From positions 361,788 to 425,787 of the forward strand of contig SSNU01000109.1 of NCBI GenBank assembly GCA_012064415.1: a DNA stretch of 64,000 nt, written 5' to 3'. Source of the stretch: Gyrodactylus bullatarudis (lineage: Eukaryota; Platyhelminthes; Monogenea; Gyrodactylidea; Gyrodactylidae). Below, in pieces: positions 1 to 10,215 of this stretch (position 1 is its first letter; each line of letters starts with the position of its first letter). The notes under the pieces are model-generated. The model was not told the origin of the DNA. It did no database searches and saw nothing but the letters and a program-made list of their open reading frames with translations. The translations under genes were made by a program, and so were the position numbers.

Positions 1-1
1 C

Positions 2-199
2 AAAAATTCCTTCGACCAATTTGTGCCGTATGATCTCTACGATGCTCAGAAGAGGAGGAGAGTCGAATGTTGCAAAAGAATTGTTCATTGCTTGAGATAC
101 GAGAATTTTTTGAATAGTCTCGTTCAAACAGATAAAAAAATGATATTCCTACCTGCAAGAGATCATGGCCAGATTGAATTTTTCTCGGAAATATTTTGA
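2..199 (+). pseudogene. mariner-family transposase fragment (relic)
   Basis: The plus strand is open from the window edge to a TGA at about 197-199 and encodes about 65 residues. They resemble the segment of mariner (Tc1/mariner, DD34D) transposases that reads VPHEL...QQK..R...C, followed by FL..IVT.DEKW. Here it appears as FVPYDLYDAQKRRRVECC, then FLNSLVQTDKKMIFLP. The first catalytic Asp of the family falls in the TDKK segment (TGDEKW in active enzymes), where the Glu is replaced by Lys. The match breaks down right after it and no later catalytic block is seen. It is therefore a 3'-truncated, inactive copy; its 5' part lies outside the window. The family call rests on remembered motifs. Confidence 0.6.
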
Positions 200-1693
200 A
201 ATATCAGCTAATAGGCTCATTTCATAAATTTTTTTTCCGGACTAAATAAATAGGAAATTCTTGTGAATTAACTTTAGATGATGCTATTAATAAATGAGAG
301 TTTTGTATACGATAAAGAAGCATATACTTCAATTTCATTTTTAAATAAAATTTTTAAAATTAATTTTCCCATTCTAATTAAAATTTTATTCTAAATCTAA
401 GCTTCCTCAAAAAATTTAAATCTATGAGATCTTTGATCTTGAATTGGAACGCTGATTGGATGCTAAATGTGTTGTTTTACTCAGCAACTTGATTGAATAC
501 TTTTTGTACTTTCTAAGGGAAAGGGAATGAAAATAGAGTCTTTTTTCCTATTTATATGGAAAAATTTTATAACAACAATACCTTTTTATTTTCAATTCCC
601 TAATTAAATTATGAGATTTATTTTTTTATCCAAAAACTCTGAAACTTATTCAAATATACATAAAGGGGTAGTGGAAGTACGGGGAAGATTGAATGAACTC
701 AAATATTTTCTTTCTTGAGGGATAACTATGATGATTAAGAGGATGATTCCTTGTTGTATCTCTTCCTCAATATACACACAGAATAGACAAGGGATACAAA
801 AAAACAGAGATTCAGTTAAAGGTAGCCTTTTCAGCCGTGTATCTATGAACTTATACCAGAGGCATTCATTCATTATTTTGAATAAGAAGAGTTGTTTATT
901 TTATCAACAACTCTTATGAACATTGTGTTTAGTGAAATTAAATCTAATAGTCAATTTTCACAAGGAAATAGGGGTAGTGGATCTGATTATTGCATTAGAA
1001 AGAGAGTTAGAAAAGGAAAATTATAAGGTCATTTCTTATTGTTGTACTAGTAAAATCTCGAGAGTAGATGCTCTAATGTGATAATGTTGGTGGGAAATCT
1101 TACCCCTGAATGCTCAAAAGTGGGCATATACTAAGGGAGAGAGATAGGAGTTTATTTTTTTGGTTGAACAACACGAAGAATATTTACCTAATTTTGTGGT
1201 TATTCATCCTGAAATGATAATGCTTAAGCAGATTGAGGAGAGAACATTTTTCTTGTTGCATATTTGAGGGAATTCTATTATTTGATTAAAAATAATTTGA
1301 ATCTTTTGAGTTATTCTATTCTACGTGTAAATGAAATAAGGCTTGGATCAAGAGAATAACAATTCGGTGATAATTATTCTGGAATCTAATATAACAACCA
1401 TGTAATAAGCCTTGAGTATGAGTCAATAAAAGTACAGAGAGACTGTTCAGATTAGAAAAATCTATAATCCACTGAGGAAGGTACTTGACAATCTCAGTCC
1501 TAAAACGTCTGAAAGAGGCTTTGGAAAAAGGTTGGCTTTTATTCCAACTGAGTCTACTTTTACCAATATTTCATTAGGATTTTGAAAATTCCACCTCAGC
1601 CATCATATTTGACAAATCTTAGTTTTTAGTGCAGGTGTTTTTTATATAATATTTAATTTAATTTAAATTAATCAAAGGTTTTGATAAACTAAC
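200..1693. other. non-coding stretch, probably intron of the protocadherin gene
   Basis: The protocadherin exon ends with a clear donor at 1694/1693, so this stretch on its 3' side is most simply its intron. No further cadherin cytoplasmic exon could be recognised on the minus strand here. It holds the mariner relic at the far left and one copy of a dispersed repeat at about 1440-1570 (separate entry). The short overlapping reading frames near 650-920 show no protein-like features. Confidence 0.5.
1440..1570 (+). repeat. dispersed repeat E, copy 1 (hammerhead-like family)
   Basis: This stretch matches the reverse complement of about 60300-60420 over more than 100 bases (for example ACGTCTGAAAGAGGCTTTGG here against ACGTCTGGAAGAGGCTTTGG there). 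It also matches a third copy split around 15.8 and 17.1 kb. The copy contains CTGAGGA, then a short AGG/CCT stem, then AAAAC, which are degenerate versions of hammerhead core blocks (CUGANGA, stem II, GAAA). In this copy the GAAA has become AAAA and the outer stem is poor, so it is probably inactive. Confidence 0.65.
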
Positions 1694-4600
1694 CTGATGG
1701 TGTATGATATCCAGGAATTTTATAACCATCAGGACCGATGGCAGAGGTTGATGTTCTTGTGAATATTCTCTTGTAGCCAATCAGAATCATCAACATTATC
1801 ATGAGAAGGATAAAGACTGAACTCAAGATCAGCAGAATCATCTTTGTATTAATTTTCATGTTTCTTGAACCATCATAATTATCTAGGTTCTGTTGAGCTG
1901 AATGGAGCTCACTTTGCTCAGCCCCCAATGTAACATAGACAGTGATTGAAGAGTTCAGGCGTACCTTTGAGCCCATATCTTCAACGAGAATATTCAGGGA
2001 ATACGTATAAGGGATGGCAGTGTTTATTGTCAGAGTCTTTGTGAAATAAAACACTCCACTATTTTCATCTCCAGCTATGGGTAGACTCTGAAAGGGTCTA
2101 GTACCATTTATGTCAGTATCAATTTGAGACTTTTCATTTATCAACATGTATCTAAGAGTCCTGTTCTCTCCAAGATCCAAGTCATCGGCTTCAATGGAAA
2201 ATAAATGATTTCCAGCTGTGATTGACTTGCCACAGATAAATTCTTCTTGATGCTTCGGTGAGTTAATGACAGGAGAGTTATCATTGACATCTAGAACAGT
2301 TATGAGAACTGAAGTTGTTCCAGTTTTTTGGTTATGATGCTTATAAACAGAATTATCTGTAGCATACACCATGAATTCATAATTTGCTTTGAGTTCCCTG
2401 TCAAGTTTCTGTTTCAACTTTAACTGACCAGTATTTCGATCTAATTGAAAATGACTGAATATCTGAATTAAATCATCATTGAGAAGTATTTCTGATCCTT
2501 TCGAAGTTGTCGCAGATGGATAACCTAGGTGATAACTAATCTTTGTTCCATTACTCTTATCATCGTCAATCGCTTCGAGAAAGCCGATATCGAAATTCGA
2601 AGAGTTTTCCTCCACTTCAAAATAGTACGTTGTCTCACGAAATCTAGGTGCACAGTCGTTGACATCCTCTATGATTACATCAACTACAGCCGTGCTAGTT
2701 ACCTCAAACGGGATTCTATCACGAATACCTCTTTCATATGAGCTGATCATGTATTGTTCATACTCGTGATCAATTGCTAGAACTTTGAGAGTGACATTAT
2801 CGATTTGCTCTCTGTCAAATGGACGTACTACGTAAAGACTACCATTTTTCTCGTCAATTTCAAAGGCCTCATACGGATTCGTCAAGAGTTTGTATTTAAC
2901 AACTGCATTTTCAGCGTCATCAGCATCTGTAGCCCTCAATGTTCCAATGCGATATTTTGCTGGATTTGGCGACAATTCGAAATTCGGTTCATTTTCTGGG
3001 ACAGAAAATTCATACTTTTCCTTCTCAAATACAGGATAGTTGTCATTTTCATCGCCAACAATGACGCGAACTTCTTGAACTGTGGTAAGCCGACCTCCTG
3101 GTAAGATACCCTTCATATTATCCGTACAAGAAATGTGGAATTTGAATGTTTCCCCGCTTTTTGAGCCTGATCTCTCACGATCTAACTTTGTCACTGACAT
3201 CAACTTGTAGCTTTTAGTATTTTTATCTGAGTTGTCAAAAGGATTCATTTGACGTTGTGAATCATAGATTTCTTCGAGTATAAATCGATTATCACTCAAG
3301 TTGCAGCTTAAATCATTTTCAGCAACAAAAGTATCTTGATCGCTAACAATAACATGGGCAAGCATAGCACGATCTTGGTTTTCTAAAATTTTCCCATAGT
3401 TCATTTGATGAATTGTATTTTTATTCAACAGAACTGGATTCATATAGGTTATGAAAATATTTGGCTTCATATTGTTAACATCAACGACAAGGAGACTTAT
3501 TTTAGCCTGTGCTATCAACATTGGATCTCCATGATCCAAAGCTTCTATTGTAAACTCTAATTTTTTCATGTTATTCGAACCAGTTCGATAAGCATGGAAT
3601 GCCTCATTATCACTTTTAGCAGCTTCCATAAGGGCCTGCATAGATTTAAGACGAGTCTCTGTATTAGTTGGCTTGATAATGAGTCTGGCCCAAGTGATAT
3701 TTCTGGACATCACTGAGGTTTGTTTGGAGTCGATTTCTAAATCGAAAAAATTTGCTGCTGCCATTTGTGCTGGTGATAAAACTGCTTTGGTTTTTGTGAA
3801 AGAGCCCGGAAGTCGAAAGTTAATTTTGCTATTCTGAAAGTCAACGTCTTCATCGTACGCAGATACTTTGAGTACAACTGTGCCTTGAGGATCATTCTCG
3901 TTGAATTTACCCTCGTAGTTTGGCTGGTTGAAAGCTGGCATAACATCATTTACATCTTCAAGTATAATGCGAATCTTTAATTTGCCTACTTTTGAGGGTA
4001 AGCCATCATCTAGAGCATTTAATGTTAGACTGAATTCTTCCCGTTGTTCACGATCAAAAAGTTTTGCATTCCTTGTACATGTTTCACTACTGGAAATAAT
4101 CTTTACACCACAAAGAAACAATTTCAATTGACCATCATCTGACATTTCTGCTAGTAATTTGAAATAAGAAGAATCCTCTCCGTCAATGTGATATGAGCGA
4201 ATGTCATTGTGGAAAATGTCTTCATCCAAGGCTGTTGGCAGGGGTATTGTAAATCTTTCAGATTCAACACTTGTCCCATAATCTAACATTGAGTGTTCTC
4301 TCATACGGATAACCAGTTCAGTTTGACTAAATGCAGGATTGTGATCGTTAATGTCATTAATGTTTATGTTGAGTGGGACAATTCCAGGATCGTTTGCCGG
4401 CCCAAAGACAATTATCAATTTTATAAGACACAGTTGACTCGAATTTTCAGTGTCTACTTTCGGATAGATTAGCGTAATCTTGTTAGATTCACTGTGAAGG
4501 AAATTGATAGGTTGAATTTTCTTTGAAGAGCAAAGATAATCACGGTTGGGCTCTTCATTTACAACTAATGAGTCAGACTCTGCGTCTATTTTGAACCACG

Positions 4601-5505
4601 ACACTCCAGGATCTTGTAAATTGGATATTTTCAAAATTAACGAGCTTTTGGCTGTATTGGAAAAGTACAAATTTCTAGATTGAGCAAGAATCTGGCTCAG
4701 ATTAGATAAAACTGTTGTACCAGGAGGGGACTTTTCTTCCACTGTGTAATAACTTGAAGTGACTAGCAGAATCAGGCCTGCCAGAATGTGAAACTCCTGT
4801 TGGAAAGATTTTTTAAAAATAATTGGAATAGAAATATTGAATTTTCCCTGAAAACTAAAGCTTCTATCTAGTATATTTTCTATTAGCACATCCCATAAAC
4901 TTGAAAAAGGCTAGCAGGTTAATTATGAAATTACATAGTTTTCATCATCAAACCGTACTAGGAATATGTTATTTCTAACACCGTTTCATCTACGTTATTT
5001 CATCTAGTGACTCACAACTATTGAGTAATCAAATGAAAAGAGTATTTTTTAATTTGGTGCTAAATGATCGCAATTGAGAGAGATAAGGGAAACTGATCAA
5101 CATTATCTTCTCAGCAATCAGAAAAGCAAGTACCAAATAACAGTGGTAGCAATAACCAATGAACGCAGTTTGCTAGTAGGTTTCATGTGAAAAAATAGAT
5201 TTACAGTAGATTTGCGAAAAAACAATAAGTTATCATTTTGCTGACTAATGTCTTGCATTTTGTAGGTAGAAAACGAAAATATATCTCTGAACGTGAATAT
5301 GAGCTCTTTATTTTCGTCGGTTCTCGTCAGACCCTACAACGACATGTTTATTTATACAGATTATTATTCAATGATACGTTTAAAGTTCGCTAGTAGGAAA
5401 TCAGAAATCTCAAGCAAAATAAAAAATAAATTACCATTTAGAAACTAAATTTAGCTTATGGTATCTGTTGGAGTTTTTAGCTGAATGAAAACTAACCTTG
5501 ATCAT
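1694..5505 (-). CDS. delta-protocadherin-like adhesion receptor, two 5' exons (3' end outside or not recognised)
   Basis: A single-pass cadherin of the cell surface that would mediate calcium-dependent adhesion. I place the start at ATG 5505-5503. Exon 1 encodes only M-I-K (5505-5497) and ends in donor GTTAGT. After a 700-nt intron, exon 2 runs 4796-1694 from acceptor TTCCAACAG. Together they give a signal peptide (MIKEFHILAGLILLVTSS) directly before the typical protocadherin EC1 start YTVEEKSPPGT. Calcium-binding linkers close EC1 to EC6 near residues 155 (DINDHNP), 290 (DVNDVMP), 450 (DVNNMKP, degenerate), 597 (DENDNYP), 722 (DVNDCAP) and 837 (DVNDNSP). A seventh repeat and a membrane helix (LLILSSVFILLMIMLMILI, about 994-1014) follow. 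Seven repeats match the delta-1 group. Exon 2 ends in phase 1 at CAG|GTTAGT, so the TAG just beyond it is intronic and the cytoplasmic tail must come from another exon. In-frame ATGs further 5' in exon 2's reading frame lie in the intron and would spoil the signal peptide. Confidence 0.93.
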
Positions 5506-5595
5506 ACTGAATTTCCGAAATATTTTTCCTCAGTTTTATTCTTCTGAACTCCTCGGCATTGCTTTCATTAATTGGATTTGATCACTAGTTTTTGT
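5506..5595 (-). promoter_or_regulatory. 5' UTR of the protocadherin gene with a small upstream ORF
   Basis: The exon holding the start codon begins at 5595 after acceptor TTATTTTACAG, so at least one more non-coding exon lies upstream (higher coordinates). Within the UTR an 11-codon upstream ORF (5568-5536, minus; ATG AAA GCA ATG ... TAA) ends 30 nt before the main ATG. Such short uORFs often dampen translation. That effect is inferred here. Confidence 0.6.
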
Positions 5596-7540
5596 CTGTA
5601 AAATAAAGAGAAATATAAGATCAATCAGAAATAATAATTATATTTTTTAACTAATAAAAACTCGAAATGGAGCACAATTCTGAGATTACGAATCTTGTAT
5701 TAACTTTATGATAAATTATTATTGAGAATTGTGAGTAAATTCAGAATCGGAAGTGAAAATTTAAATATAATTGGATATAGAGCAAGACTTTGATCGATTT
5801 TCAATCTTGACTTGCTTGAAGATGCTCAATCTGAGCATAGTGCGAAGTGAAAAACAACGGAAGTCAATAACTGAATTATCAGTTAACAATTAACATCGTG
5901 TGTTATCATTAGTGTCACCTATAAATTGTCAATATTGCTTAAGTAATATATTCCACAGGATCGTCAAATTTATTTATTACCTAAAAACCTAGAACGAAAT
6001 AATTGTAAATAAACTTTTCAAGTATAGGTGCTGGACTAATACCAAACTGTTAATTTTCCAACCTTGGCTCAAAAATTTCATCAGTTTAATTAAATATTCA
6101 ATGAATATTATTCATGGCCATATTATTTTAGATAGATTCCTAATTACTAAATTGGGAAATTGAACTGTCTTTGATTTTATTACAAAGTATTGAGCTCTTG
6201 AAAATTAGTAAAGACTCGTTAATTATGGCGCATATCAACTATTTATTAGAAATCATCAAATTGTAGAAATAAAACATTAGGAACAGTAGGAATATTCACG
6301 TAAATTTTAGAATACGTCCAAGAATTCACTTATAATCATAACTTAAAAAGTAGAAAAAAGGATATATTATCTTGACTATAACGTTGTTCAAAATTAGGAA
6401 CACCAAATGTACGTTTCTCAAAGGTTCATCAGTAGTGTCCCTTTCAACCAGGATGTGGTTAATTTCCAGGACTCTCCAAGTTATAGCCAATTGGTAAATT
6501 CTCATGATTTTCATAGAAGATATAATTTTTCGTCAAGCTCAGTTTTATTTCGTGAAGGAATTAATTGAAAAAAAAGTAAAGGAAAAATGTCCATTGTCCA
6601 TTTCCATATATAGAACCAAAGAATAGGTTATAAATAATGAAAACGTCGTCTATTCCAAAGTCTTTTCACATGAAAATTTTCATTTTTTATTGTATTATTA
6701 TTAAGGAAAATGGATGAAACCCTGTACTTCTTATAGCCTGTTGATCGTACAACCAGATATAGGAAAAGGCTCAGTACTTTTTCATCGTACATCAGAGATT
6801 TATTTCCTATTTATAATAAATTAGCCAGAAGAAAATTTTTCCATAGCATGCGTACGATCTATCTTATTCAATATACTATTAATAAATGGAAAATGTGATC
6901 GGGAGACGAAATTTAATTTTAATTAAACATAAAACATTGACTTCTTTTCAACTTTATAAACCTGTCATAGGTAGGTAAGATAGACAACAAGGGTTTTAAT
7001 GAAGTGTTTTTTCATAACCGGACACTTAAAAAGAAAAGGCTGGTGAAAAATCTTGCCGTGACAGAAGAGTTGTAATTCTAATCGTTTCCGGCCCCATTCA
7101 AATTCAATGAAAACAATTATAGCACTGGTATTGAAATGAAAAACTTGAATGATACAAAAAATGCTAAATGTAATTTTTTATGCTGATTCCAAGTCTGTGC
7201 TCAGAAATGTCCTATCTTACAAGGTATTGAAATAATTTGGGAAAATGTTAAAAAGGAAAATTTGTAAAAACATGCATATTTAAAAGGGGGAAAATTAGTT
7301 ATACCATTCTTAGCTCTTCAGAAGAATTCGAATGATGTATAAAACTTATGGTCCGAAATCTATTTAAGAACTGGTTGCAATAGAAACAATGATCCTGTAT
7401 TAAAATTAAACTGATGAAAAGCTTGCTGGATTTGATTTCGGCCATTTTCTCATGATAAAAGCTAAATTATTTTCTCTTAATCATTTTCCATATACCATAA
7501 ATTTTTAATCAGAAAAATGTTTAAATCAAACTCGACACGA
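5596..7540. other. non-coding upstream region of the protocadherin gene
   Basis: No convincing exon was found. About 5920-6080 resembles the right part of the 20.34-20.66 kb foldback region: both share ACCTAGAACGAAATAATT and then a stretch like AAGTATAGGTGCTG. So an old copy or half-copy of that element lies here. The rest is AT-rich unique-looking sequence and probably contains the first, untranslated exon(s) and promoter of the protocadherin gene, which I cannot place. Confidence 0.45.
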
Positions 7541-7550
7541 ACCGCGAACT

Positions 7551-8530
7551 TTGAATGTCTCGCCTAAAGATGGATATATCACTATACCAATTTCTTATCT
7601 TGAAGATATCTTAGCTGAATTGGACTTACTTCGCAATCAACATATCGCTAATCATAAACGAGATCAATACAATTACGTCAATCATGGACTCCCTCAGATC
7701 GCAAATAATAATACTCAAACTAGATCCAGAAACTTTACTGGAGTCTCTCAAGCAGCTCCAGCTGAAACATCTTCTAAACCATTGTACAAAGACATTGTTG
7801 CGATCCCCAGTCATCAACACCAATTCATTAACAGGAACTCCAACCCTCTTAGTAAACCTCCTGCTCGTAAATCTAATAAGTTCAATTTGATAATTCACTG
7901 AAAATATTGACTCCATCAATCCAATGTGTATTACTCAATTCATCAAAAAACTTATCCCTTCATACCGTGCTAAATTTTCCATCCACACTGCTAACCCAGA
8001 TCTTAAAGCCCACTACCTCAAAATATTGGGTTCTCAAATCCTCACCACTGAGCAATTGTTATCTGTTCACAATCATTTTAAAACCAATTGTATCATTACG
8101 CGTGCGAAGGTATGAACTTCGGATGAAGGCAGCTCTTCCTAGTGATGCACGTTCTGCTTCAACCTCAAGCCACACTAATTTGATCATTCCTGCCGCCTCC
8201 ACATCTCAAGTCAGGCCAATCATTCAACCAGTACCTCCCGTTAATAAAGCTCCTTCACCTGTAGGCCGGAGATCTCTCTCTTTAAAACGTCTCAAACCTA
8301 CTGATACACCTCCAAACAGTGCCAACACCACCACTATGTTTGTATGCCAGCCCTCTACCTCCAAGAATATCCCATCTCTCTCTAACTCAACTCAGCAAGG
8401 AAAACTCAATTTATTTCAGTATGATTCTTTGATACCACACTACACCACGGATGTATCCAGATTTGTCTCCCTCACCATTACTTCTCTCCAGGATTTATTT
8501 ATTGATGGCTTTAACATTGACCTGTTCAAC
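7551..8530 (+). pseudogene. LINE ORF1-like protein, frameshifted
   Basis: Protein-like sequence continues through three frames: 7551-7901 (Asn/Gln/Ser-rich, ending KPPARKSNKFNLIIH), 7924-8115 (FIKKLIPSYRAKFSIHTA..., a compact helical-looking block) and from about 8117 onward (Ser/Pro/Thr-rich linker with many basic residues, ...RRSLSLKRLKP...). This order fits the nucleic-acid-binding ORF1 of CR1/jockey-type LINEs. I see no CCHC zinc knuckle. The switch points at about 7901-7924 and 8115-8120 are single-base indels or small deletions. The assignment rests mainly on its place directly upstream of the RT. Confidence 0.55.
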
Positions 8531-10210
8531 TTTTTAATAAAAATCTCGAAAAACAGCACTAATGTCCTTCAACTTAGTTCTCAATCTCTGTTTGAATCCT
8601 CGATCTTATCTGATATTAAGTCTTACCCTCTAAGGGCCTGGAAGAAGATACGTTTCCTTGCTCATCCTGATAAAAGAAACACCATTAGTAATAACTTCGA
8701 TCCTAATGAAATCAACGAATTTTTCACCTCAGTGTACACTTCTAAAGACATTCCCGACAAAATCGTTATCAACGAAAATGTACCAATTCCAATTGTCTCA
8801 CCCAACCTAATTATCGACCTCCTACTTGCCTTTAAAAATAAATTCAGAAAAGACACCTCATTTTGTTCTGCAGCCACTTTACTAGCTCTCCCAAATGAAT
8901 TGTTCGTCTATCTATCTCAATACCTGCAGCATGTCATGATCACCACCTCAATGGTTGACAATCCTTATTCAACCAATCCCAAAAAAAACAATTCCTTGAT
9001 GCCCTGGAGACTTCAGACCTATTTCGCTGCTTCCAATCTTTCTGGCACTTATCGACTCGTTCATATTCTCGAACCTTAAACACATAAACATCCTCAATCT
9101 TGATCTAGATCAACACGGTTTCATCAAAGGTCGCAGTACTTGTTCCAACCTACTGTCATTCATGGACTCTGCTCAAACCCTTATCTACAAAAAAGTCCCT
9201 TGTGCAGTAATCTACCTTGATATCGAGAAAGCGTTTGATAAACTTCCTTTCGCAATCATTCAAGAGGTTCTTCTACATCACAATATTAATCCTTACATTA
9301 TTAACCTAACAATGTCTTTCATTTCGAAGAGAAATCAACAAGTTATATTTAATGGTAATTTATCTGAATCAACGTCAATCAACTCAGGGGTGCCTCAAGG
9401 CTCTATTATCGGACCTTTTATCTTCAACCTCATATTCTCAAGTGTATCACCTTCAGCCCCTCATATCAAATACTTTACGCAGATGACATCAAGATACTGA
9501 TCCCGATTCAAGATGGATATGAACCTATACACAATGAGATTTCCCACATTGAAAACTCACTTTGGAAGATAGGTCTAAAAATCAATCACGCCAAAACTCA
9601 AATCATGTTTCTTAAAGGCTCTCCAACTCCTGACCAGCCATTGCCATATAAAACAGTCACAATTATCAAGGATCTTGGCCTTTTCTATGATAATAAACTG
9701 AACACAAACAACCATTCCATTGAAGTCCTCAAAACGACAAGGTGTAAGAGTTACTTCATAAGGAGATTTGTTATTAACCCCGATTTACGGATTTCTCTTT
9801 TTAAATCACTCATACTACCCTATCTTGACTACGGATCTGGAATTCTCTGTGATCTCCCTGTTGGCACTTCCAAAAAGCTCGAACGTATTCAATACATTTA
9901 TCTCAGAACATGCTTCGGCCCACTACCTTATTATGATTTACTTGAGCGGGCTAAATTATTTCCTCTCTGGCTTAGACGCATCTCAGCCTCTGCGTTCCTG
10001 TACTCTAAGTATGCTACTCAACCAAATGGCCATTACAACCTGCGCTCAGCAAGGGGATACTCTATACTACTTAATGTACTCCTCCCCCTTCGCACAAGAT
10101 TTCAAATTAACTTTTCTCAGTTTAAAGATAAAAACATTGCCAACATTTGTTCATATTTAATATCATTTGTACTAGATAATCCCGATATGCTTAATAATTA
10201 TTTCAAATAA
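8531..10210 (+). pseudogene. LINE reverse transcriptase, frameshifted, endonuclease domain missing
   Basis: About 8600-8990 encodes the linker before RT (RAWKKIRFLAHPDKR, then DPNEINEFFTSVYTS). The frame is lost near 9000-9050 and returns at about 9050 with DQHGFIKGRSTCSNLLSF (RT block 2), YLDIEKAFDKLPF (block 3, first catalytic Asp) and GVPQGSIIGPF (block 4). A frameshift between about 9430 and 9475 precedes Y-A-D-D (9476-9487, block 5), which carries the two other catalytic Asp residues. The thumb and C-terminus follow in the new frame: KDLGLFYDNKL, then LPYLDYGSGILCDLP and SKKLERIQYIYLRTCFGP. All catalytic residues survive, so the copy is recent but cannot make one continuous enzyme. Confidence 0.88.
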
Positions 10211-10215
10211 AAATC

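Larger units (their letters stand above)
7541..10215 (+). mobile_element. non-LTR retrotransposon (LINE, CR1/jockey-like), longest copy in window
   Basis: A LINE copy of about 2.7 kb, noticeably more GC-rich and C-rich than its surroundings. It reads 5' to 3' as an ORF1-like region in three frames, a linker typical of the segment between endonuclease and RT, the reverse transcriptase with a Y-A-D-D site, and the C-terminal region. At least three frameshifts disable it. No apurinic-type endonuclease domain is visible between ORF1 and RT, so an internal deletion is likely. The 3' end is placed soon after the RT stop at about 10210. No clear poly-A tail or target duplication was found. At least five fragments related to it occur at 30.6, 32.5, 44.4, 52.8 and 59.7 kb. 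Confidence 0.9.

Noticed and set aside
1689..1693. Protocadherin stop codon TAG at 1691-1689
   Set aside because: It lies inside a CAG|GTTAGT donor, and the tail would be only about 20 residues after the membrane span. More likely intronic.
4797..4889. Protocadherin starting at the in-frame ATG at 4889
   Set aside because: It would put about 31 residues with no signal-peptide character before the hydrophobic segment, and the region ends in a good acceptor (TTCCAACAG). Splicing to M-I-K gives a normal signal peptide.
7626..7919. 97-codon minus-strand frame over the LINE ORF1
   Set aside because: Antisense shadow of the LINE coding sequence.
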